Shown in pieces: positions 52,354-57,897 of a stretch of DNA of 57,897 bases (the stretch's first letter is position 1; each line of letters starts with the position of its first letter). Where the stretch lies: NCBI GenBank assembly GCA_025462645.1, contig JAOAPB010000120.1, positions 1 through 57,897 on the forward strand, read 5' to 3'. The DNA is from Edaphobacter sp. Lineage in GTDB: Bacteria > Acidobacteriota > Terriglobia > Terriglobales > Acidobacteriaceae. The notes under the pieces were generated by a model. That model saw only the letters and a list, made by a program, of their open reading frames with translations, made no database searches and was not told the origin of the DNA. A program made the translations under genes and the position numbers.

Positions 52354-52404
52354 AAAGGCGGTTGGCAAGCCAGCGAAGTCTTCGCTATCTTGCCAACCGC
52401 CTTT
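52354..52404. terminator. Long perfect hairpin after rseP (bidirectional terminator)
   Basis: AAAGGCGGTTGGCAAG (52354-52369) and CTTGCCAACCGCCTTT (52389-52404) are exact 16-bp complements. The loop itself contains AGCGAA/TTCGCT. It lies between the converging rseP and DHH genes and could end both transcripts. Confidence 0.85.
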
Positions 52405-52422
52405 GTCGTCTCTGCTAACTAG

Positions 52423-53406
52423 CTAACCTGCTGACTGCCTCAACTCCGCCACAATCTCCCCCGCAGCCTTCCGAGCCTCATCCTCCCGATCCGGCGGAAA
52501 GCTGATCGCCCCCACCCGCGCATGCCCCCCGCCGCCATACCGCTCGCAGATAGCCGCCAGATTCACCAGCTTATCCGCCGGCAAGGGAGTCCACGGATTC
52601 GTCCCCACCGCCACCTTCGTCCTGAACGAAGACTTGCTCAACCCAACGTTATAAGTCCCCTCAGGAAACAAATAATAGGGAATGAACTTGTTGTATCCCT
52701 CCGTAGGCTGATCCGTAATATCGAATGTAATCACGCCCTTATCAAGGGTAGCCCGCGAGCGAATCAGCTCCAGCCCAGCCCAGTGCCGCTCCATCAGCGG
52801 TCCCAGCAGCTCCTGCACGAACCCCTGATCCAGCACCGACTGCAGCGGCATCTCCGTCAGCAGCGGGATGATCCGCTGCACTAACGTATCGTCCGAAGCG
52901 CTCTCGATCACCATCGTCAGCTTCATCGCCGGGGCCGCCATCTCCACTGCGGCCTTCGCGCTCTCATACCTCGCGCCATCGACGATGTCTGCCCACTTGA
53001 TCAACTCAGCCAGCGGCTCAACATCGAATCCGAACTTCGTCTTCCCCACATGCGCGATAAAGCTCGTGCACGAGACATACTTCGGATCGAAGAACTTCCG
53101 CATCGCCTGCGAACCATCTGCCTGCCCGCGTTCAAAGTCCCTCTGATCCTCAGGCGTCAAAAATGCGCTCTGATGATGATCGAACCACCACGTCACCTTG
53201 GGCGAAGCCGAGTACTTGAAGTCGACGATCGCATTCTCACCATCGATGAAGTCTCTCTCGTCGAACAGCGCACCAGCGCGATGCACCAATCCGTGATACG
53301 AAAACCCCGCGGCCGTCTTCACGCACTCCCGGTGAAACCGCGTAAACACCGAGGCCGAGCAGGCCCCGTCGAAACATTTATCGTGATAAAAAATCCGGCA
53401 ATCCAA
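52423..53406 (-). CDS. DHH-family phosphoesterase-like protein
   Basis: This 327-residue protein starts MDCRIFYHDKCFDGACSA. It has the metal-binding Asp in DFKYS, the DHH motif WWFDHHQSAF, and the DHHA1-type end AAICERYGGGGHARVGAISF. The combination fits the DHH/DHHA1 superfamily (RecJ, NrnA, pyrophosphatase). The sequence differs from standard NrnA, so an oligoribonuclease or other phosphodiesterase role is only a family-level guess. TTG start at 53406 puts the DKCFDG motif near the N-terminus as expected. Stands alone on the minus strand. Confidence 0.82.
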   Translation of the reverse strand: MDCRIFYHDKCFDGACSASVFTRFHRECVKTAAGFSYHGLVHRAGALFDERDFIDGENAIVDFKYSASPKVTWWFDHHQSAFLTPEDQRDFERGQADGSQAMRKFFDPKYVSCTSFIAHVGKTKFGFDVEPLAELIKWADIVDGARYESAKAAVEMAAPAMKLTMVIESASDDTLVQRIIPLLTEMPLQSVLDQGFVQELLGPLMERHWAGLELIRSRATLDKGVITFDITDQPTEGYNKFIPYYLFPEGTYNVGLSKSSFRTKVAVGTNPWTPLPADKLVNLAAICERYGGGGHARVGAISFPPDREDEARKAAGEIVAELRQSAG

Positions 53407-53696
53407 TCAGCTAACCCCCATCGCAGGACGCCTTCAACCGCCAACGTCCGAAGTTGTTAGCATACCGCACCATCTCCAGCAGAACCCCACGCAACCATCC
53501 ACTCCTTTGACCGTATATCCTTCAACGACACGAGGATCCCACCTTGCCTTTGCTTCTAGGTACGCCAAGGGCCCTCTCAGTCCCGCAAGAAGAAGAAGGG
53601 CTGGTAGCCAATGCTCTAGCTTTGGATCTCCCCTGGGGTATGCCTTCTCTACACTGTTCCATGTTCCAAAATCGATTCATAGACAAGCCCGGACCT

Positions 53697-55325
53697 TCAC
53701 CCTACCTTCTGCATCTCCGCCACCTGATAGCGTGTCTCCTCCAGGTCCAGCTCCCGCTCCATCGTCCGGAGCACATCATCGCCGATCAGCCCTTCGTCCC
53801 GTAGCCGGATGATCGCCCGCCGCTCTGCCTGTACCGCCCCCTCGGCCAGCACCAGCACCTGCCGGTACGTCTCCTTGCTATGCTCCCCGCGCTCCGCATG
53901 ATCCTCGTCGACCTCCACCAGTCGATGTTCATATCGGTCGATCAGGTCCTCATAGGCATGGGCGAACTCCTCCCCATTCTCCTTTCGGCTCTCTTCCAGA
54001 AACTCCAGCGCCTCCTTCAGAGCGACCCTCCGCGCATACCGCTCCTCCGGCTCCATTCCCTTCTCTCCCGAAAGCCCAAGCGCGCGAATCAGCGATGGCA
54101 GTGTCAGCCCCTGCAACACCAGCGTCACCAGAATCACGCAGAACGTCAGAAACACGATCAGGTTCCTCGGTCCAAACGGCTGCCCATTCGCCCGCAACTC
54201 CGGTACCGAAATAGCCGCCGCCAAGGCAATTACCCCACGCATCCCCGTCCACCCCATGACGAAGATATCCCGCACTCCCGGCTTCTTCTCCTCGTGCCCC
54301 GTCACCCGCCTTACGAACGAGGCAATCTTCACCGCCGGAAACACCCACACCATCCGCAGCAAGATCAATATCACGCTGAAGATCACTCCATACTCCACCA
54401 GCGTCACAGTTCCATACTGCCCATGGATCGCGGCCAGCACATAAGGCAACTGCAGTCCGATCAGCACGAACACAATTCCGTTCAGTACAAATGTCAGCGC
54501 ATCCCAGGCCCCGACCACCTGCATCCGCACCGACGGTGAAAAGAACGTCGCACTCTGCCGGCTCAGATAAAGCCCGCATGCGACCACCGCCAGCACGCCC
54601 GACGCGTGTATCTCCTCGCCAGCCAGATAGGCCGCATACGGGACGATCAGGCTCACCACCAGCTCCACTGGCCCATCGTCGATAAACCTCTCCAGCCACC
54701 CGACCACCACTCCGATCAACAGACCGATCCCCAACCCCGCCACTACCAGATACAACAGCCGGGCCATCCCGCTCTCAATCGTCGGAGTCTCCCCACTCGT
54801 AATCAGCTTCACTCCGATCTCGAGCGCCAGCAGACCTGTCGCGTCGTTCAGCAGGCTCTCGCCCTCCAGAATGTCGACGATCCTCCGCGGCAGACCGATC
54901 GATCGCGCAATCGACGTCGCCGCAATCGCATCCGTCGTCGAGATCACCGCGCCCAGCAGAAATCCCGCCTTCCAATCCAGCGCCGTAATGAAGCGGTCGG
55001 AGAACTCCGCCACACCCCACACGGTAAAGCCCACCAGACCAAAGGCCAGCAGCGCGATCACCACCAGATTGCTACGAAATTCCCTCCACGATGTCGACCA
55101 CGCCGACGAATAAAGCAGTGGAGGCAGAAAGATCAAGAACACGAGGCTCGGCTCCAGCGGGATTCGCGGCATATGGGGAACGAAGCTGATCGTCAGCCCA
55201 GCCAGTACCAGAACGATCGGATACGGCACCTTCAGCCTGTGCGCGATCACAGCGAACCCCGCCACCATCACTAGCAGTAGCAGGATCACCGCCTCTACCG
55301 CATGAAGAGTCGCAACTGAAGACAT
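53697..55325 (-). CDS. Na+/H+ antiporter (CPA1 family)
   Basis: This 542-residue protein has about 12 membrane segments to around residue 400, including FLLGAVISTTDAIAATSIA and LEGESLLNDATGLLALEI, the CPA1/NhaP signature with the ion-binding Asp-Asp region. A cytoplasmic C-terminal tail of about 140 residues (charged, with many Arg/Glu) is present, as in CPA1 exchangers. ATG at 55325 has AAGGAGG 8 nt upstream, so the open frame to 55430 is not used. It keeps cytoplasmic pH and Na+ balance. Divergent from the penicillin acylase across 170 bp. Confidence 0.92.
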   Translation of the reverse strand: MSSVATLHAVEAVILLLLVMVAGFAVIAHRLKVPYPIVLVLAGLTISFVPHMPRIPLEPSLVFLIFLPPLLYSSAWSTSWREFRSNLVVIALLAFGLVGFTVWGVAEFSDRFITALDWKAGFLLGAVISTTDAIAATSIARSIGLPRRIVDILEGESLLNDATGLLALEIGVKLITSGETPTIESGMARLLYLVVAGLGIGLLIGVVVGWLERFIDDGPVELVVSLIVPYAAYLAGEEIHASGVLAVVACGLYLSRQSATFFSPSVRMQVVGAWDALTFVLNGIVFVLIGLQLPYVLAAIHGQYGTVTLVEYGVIFSVILILLRMVWVFPAVKIASFVRRVTGHEEKKPGVRDIFVMGWTGMRGVIALAAAISVPELRANGQPFGPRNLIVFLTFCVILVTLVLQGLTLPSLIRALGLSGEKGMEPEERYARRVALKEALEFLEESRKENGEEFAHAYEDLIDRYEHRLVEVDEDHAERGEHSKETYRQVLVLAEGAVQAERRAIIRLRDEGLIGDDVLRTMERELDLEETRYQVAEMQKVG

Positions 55326-55495
55326 CCGATCAACCTCCTTTCGTCCCTCTGAACCCCTGCTCACGCTGCAAGTGCCACATCTTCTCCCCAGTAAAACAAA
55401 ACTGGCCCTGCTCTGTCGCCAAAACTGCACCGTATCTCAGCAACAGCTCTCGTTCCCTCATTCGCCAGCGCTCCATTTAGACTTTGGAGGAACGC

Positions 55496-57897
55496 ATGAA
55501 TCAATACGAATCCGAACTTCCCGAAGCAGCCCCACTCTCCCACCGCGCAGTCGACGACGAACCTATCAGCGCGGCCCCGCGTCTCCGCAGGCGCCTCCTT
55601 CTCAAAACCGTCGCGGTCCTTATTCCCCTCCTCCTCATCCTCGTCATCATCGCCTTCTTCAGCGGCCGCCACTGGGTCCGTCAAGCGATGCGCGACTCTC
55701 TCCCCCAGCTCGACGGCACCCTCTCCATCGCCGGCCTCTCAGCTCCCGTCACCGTTCAGCGGGACGCCCAGGGCGTTCCCCACATCCGCGCCGCTTCGCT
55801 TGATGACCTCATCATCGCCCAGGGCTTTATCACCGCCCAGGACCGCCTCTGGCAGATGGACGCCCTTCGTCGTCACGCCGCCGGAGATCTAGCCGAGATC
55901 CTCGGCCCTTCCATGATCCCCCATGATCGCGTCCAACGCACCCTCCAAATCCGCGCCGCCGCCGACCGAGCCCTCGCCACCTTCCCCCCTGACCAGCTCC
56001 ACTGGTTCGATCTCTACGCCCGCGGCGTCAACGCCTCCATCCAAACTCAGCACGCCCATCTCCCCCTCGAGTTCCGCATCCTCCGCTACGAGCCAGCCCC
56101 CTGGACGCCCCGCGACTCCATCCTCGTCGGCCTCGCCATGTTCCAGGACCTCACCAACAGCTTCCCCCAAAAGCTCAACCGTGAAGCACTCGCCGCCCAA
56201 CTCCCACCCGCTCTCCTCGCTGACCTCTACCCCGTAGGCTCCTGGCGCGATCACCCACCCACCCAGCCCATCATCGATCTCACCGCCCCGCAGGAAAACG
56301 TCCCCGACATCCCCCTCGACGAATCCCAAACCAAGCTAACACCGCCTCACTCCACCACAAATCCGGAGACCCCATTAAATCCGGGTGCCCCATCCTTTGC
56401 AGCTTCATCGCGAAGGGTGGGATCCACAGAAGCCCGCACCGCCTCGGCCACAGACCTCCTAACCCTCCAGCAAACCCTCAAAAACCCAATCTGCGACGGA
56501 TGCACCTCCGGCTCCAACAACTGGGCCGTCTCTGGAGCCCACACCGCCACCGGCAAGCCTCTCCTCTCGAACGATATGCATCTCGCCCACGGAGTCCCCG
56601 GCATCTGGTACGAAGCCGACCTCCAATCCCCCTCCGCAAACGGAGCAGACTTCCACGTCACCGGCGTCTCCCTCCCCGGAGTCCCCTTCATCGTCGTCGG
56701 CCACAATGCCCACATCGCCTGGGGCTTCACCAACCTAGGAGCCGACGTTCAGGACATCTACATCGAGCACACCCGAGGCACCGGCGACACCGCCGAATAC
56801 CAGTCCTCCGACAACACCTGGCACCCCGTCCTCCACCAGAAGGAGATCATCCACGTCAAGGGCGGCAAGGATGTCCTCCTCGACGTAGTCGCCACCCAAC
56901 ACGGCACCGCCACCACCCCCATCATCTCCGGCATCTTCCCCACGGAGAAGCGCACCCTCACCCTGCGCTGGACCATCTACGACCCCGCCAACATCACCCC
57001 CTCGTTCTTCGCCGTCAACTCAGCAACTGACTGGCCCAGTCTCACCGCCGCCTTCTCCACCTTCGGCGGTCCCGCCCAGAACCTCATGTACGCCGACGAT
57101 CAGGGCCACATCGGCTACCACGCCGTAGGCAAGATTCCTCTGCGTGGCAACCTCATTCAGCCATCACCCATCAGCCCCGTTCCAACCGATGCGCTCGACG
57201 CCACCCAGGAGTGGACCAGCTACATCCCCTTCGACCAACTTCCCCAGTCCTTCGACCCGCCCAACGGCATCCTCGCCACCGCCAACGCCCGCGTCACCCC
57301 CGAAGGCTATCCCTTCCCCATCACCCTCAACTGGGCCGCCCCCTACCGCAATGAGCGCATCTGGAAGGTCCTCAACGCCGGCCAGCACCTCACGCCCGCC
57401 GACATGCTCGCCCTCCAGACCGACATCTACTCCGGCCTCGACCACGTCATTGCCCAGCGCCTCGCCTACGCCATCGACCATTCATCTACGAAAGACAAAC
57501 GCCTCCATCAAGCCGCCGACCTCCTTCGCAACTGGAACGGCACCGTAGACGCCTCCGCCTCCGCTCCCGCCATCGTCGATGCCGCCCGCGACGCCCTCTG
57601 GCCTCTCATCCTGAACCCGCAGCTAGGCCCCACCCCCGCCAACTCCGCCCTTCTCTACACCTGGGGCGGAAAAACCTACGCCGAAGAGCAGCTCATCATG
57701 CACACCCCCGACCGCTGGCTCCCAAAAAACTACACCAACTGGAACGATCTCCTCGCCGCCGCCGTCGACAAGGGTCTCCAGGAGGCCCATGCCCCCTCCG
57801 ACCTCAGCAGATGGCAGTACGGCAGAGTCCATCCTGTAGACATCGAGCACCCCATCTTCAGCCAGTCGCCGATACTTCAGCGCATCATTGGCCTTCC
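55496..57897 (+). CDS. Penicillin acylase family (Ntn-hydrolase), 3' end cut by window
   Basis: Eight hundred residues are visible. It starts MNQYESELPEAAP (TTGGAGG 5 nt upstream) with a membrane anchor at about 38-56. Then come the alpha-chain part with VTVQRDAQGVPHIRAASLDD and AQGFITAQDRLWQMDALRR, a spacer, and the beta chain starting at Ser340 in SGSNNWAVSG, the nucleophile freed by autoproteolysis. VVGHNAHIAWGFTNLGADVQ completes the family match. It hydrolyses amides such as acyl-homoserine lactones or beta-lactam side chains; the natural substrate is unknown. The spacer contains a CGGGTGCCCCAT repeat in frame (56382-56440). The frame continues past the window edge. Confidence 0.92.
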   Translation, partial: MNQYESELPEAAPLSHRAVDDEPISAAPRLRRRLLLKTVAVLIPLLLILVIIAFFSGRHWVRQAMRDSLPQLDGTLSIAGLSAPVTVQRDAQGVPHIRAASLDDLIIAQGFITAQDRLWQMDALRRHAAGDLAEILGPSMIPHDRVQRTLQIRAAADRALATFPPDQLHWFDLYARGVNASIQTQHAHLPLEFRILRYEPAPWTPRDSILVGLAMFQDLTNSFPQKLNREALAAQLPPALLADLYPVGSWRDHPPTQPIIDLTAPQENVPDIPLDESQTKLTPPHSTTNPETPLNPGAPSFAASSRRVGSTEARTASATDLLTLQQTLKNPICDGCTSGSNNWAVSGAHTATGKPLLSNDMHLAHGVPGIWYEADLQSPSANGADFHVTGVSLPGVPFIVVGHNAHIAWGFTNLGADVQDIYIEHTRGTGDTAEYQSSDNTWHPVLHQKEIIHVKGGKDVLLDVVATQHGTATTPIISGIFPTEKRTLTLRWTIYDPANITPSFFAVNSATDWPSLTAAFSTFGGPAQNLMYADDQGHIGYHAVGKIPLRGNLIQPSPISPVPTDALDATQEWTSYIPFDQLPQSFDPPNGILATANARVTPEGYPFPITLNWAAPYRNERIWKVLNAGQHLTPADMLALQTDIYSGLDHVIAQRLAYAIDHSSTKDKRLHQAADLLRNWNGTVDASASAPAIVDAARDALWPLILNPQLGPTPANSALLYTWGGKTYAEEQLIMHTPDRWLPKNYTNWNDLLAAAVDKGLQEAHAPSDLSRWQYGRVHPVDIEHPIFSQSPILQRIIGL
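56382..56440 (+). repeat. CGGGTGCCCCAT-type repeat inside penicillin acylase
   Basis: CGGGTGCCCCATCCTTTGCA then GCTTCATCGCGAAGGGTGGG and GCCCGCACCGCC matches the copy at 49330-49365 (CCCCATCCTTTGCAG and ATCGGGTGGGA). It encodes part of the segment about residues 296-315, ahead of the catalytic Ser340, where the family has the removable spacer. Confidence 0.88.

Noticed and set aside
53544..53804. 86-residue frame between the DHH and antiporter genes
   Set aside because: Overlaps the antiporter C-terminus on the opposite strand, and composition is not gene-like.

Overview
The window looks like a chromosomal segment of an acidobacterium, most likely from the Acidobacteriaceae (Terriglobus, Granulicella and Edaphobacter relatives). 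This is inferred from three things: an Oar-type TonB-dependent receptor with an N-terminal carboxypeptidase-regulatory domain, a bacillithiol gene (bshC), and strongly C-ending codons in most genes, which also create many long antisense shadow frames. I found no rRNA, tRNA, CRISPR array, transposase, integrase or phage gene.

Layout. 1-20.2 kb is mostly housekeeping: a DUF1015 gene cut by the left edge, an overlapping amidase / GerMN / murI unit, an EVE protein, a diguanylate cyclase, fabI, a DinB-like protein, an amidohydrolase, an ABC-F ATPase, a CMD-family protein, bshC, a NUDIX hydrolase, a cold-shock gene, polX, a FUSC-type protein, a heme O synthase/DUF420 pair and ssb. 20.4-32.6 kb is compositionally different, with less C-biased codons, and reads as an accessory block. 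It has a receptor plus GDPD-HEAT unit on the minus strand and, divergently, a tightly packed seven-gene run: outer-membrane barrel, small cytochrome c, CuA-type cupredoxin, lipoprotein cytochrome c, HprK-like kinase, PF14907-like nucleotidyltransferase and MFS transporter. 32.7-41.4 kb holds cyaY, a glycosyltransferase, an M28 peptidase, a stand-alone B12-binding subunit and a minus-strand acyl-CoA set that fits leucine degradation (carboxylase beta subunit, HMG-CoA lyase, enoyl-CoA hydratase, thioesterase, SDR). 41.5-57.9 kb holds pncA, an HD protein, a zinc-ribbon HTH regulator, the envelope/isoprenoid genes uppS, cdsA, dxr and rseP, a TPR protein, a DHH phosphoesterase, a Na+/H+ antiporter and a penicillin acylase cut by the right edge.

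The most unusual signals are these. (1) Dispersed intergenic repeats (a GTCAT-headed family and a CGGGTGCCCCAT family) also occur in frame inside three genes: murI, polX and the penicillin acylase. They add about 28, 50 and 20-45 residues, much as Rickettsia palindromic elements do. (2) The cytochrome/cupredoxin/HprK-like/nucleotidyltransferase/MFS operon is a combination I do not recognise. (3) Within it, a T9 run lies exactly where a -1 shift would join the nucleotidyltransferase frame to the start of the MFS protein. (4) A 20-bp copy of the cdsA 3' end flanks a small two-gene module whose second gene has a one-base frameshift in its signal peptide. (5) A diverged repeat of roughly 250 bp lies upstream of both the heme O synthase gene and dxr.
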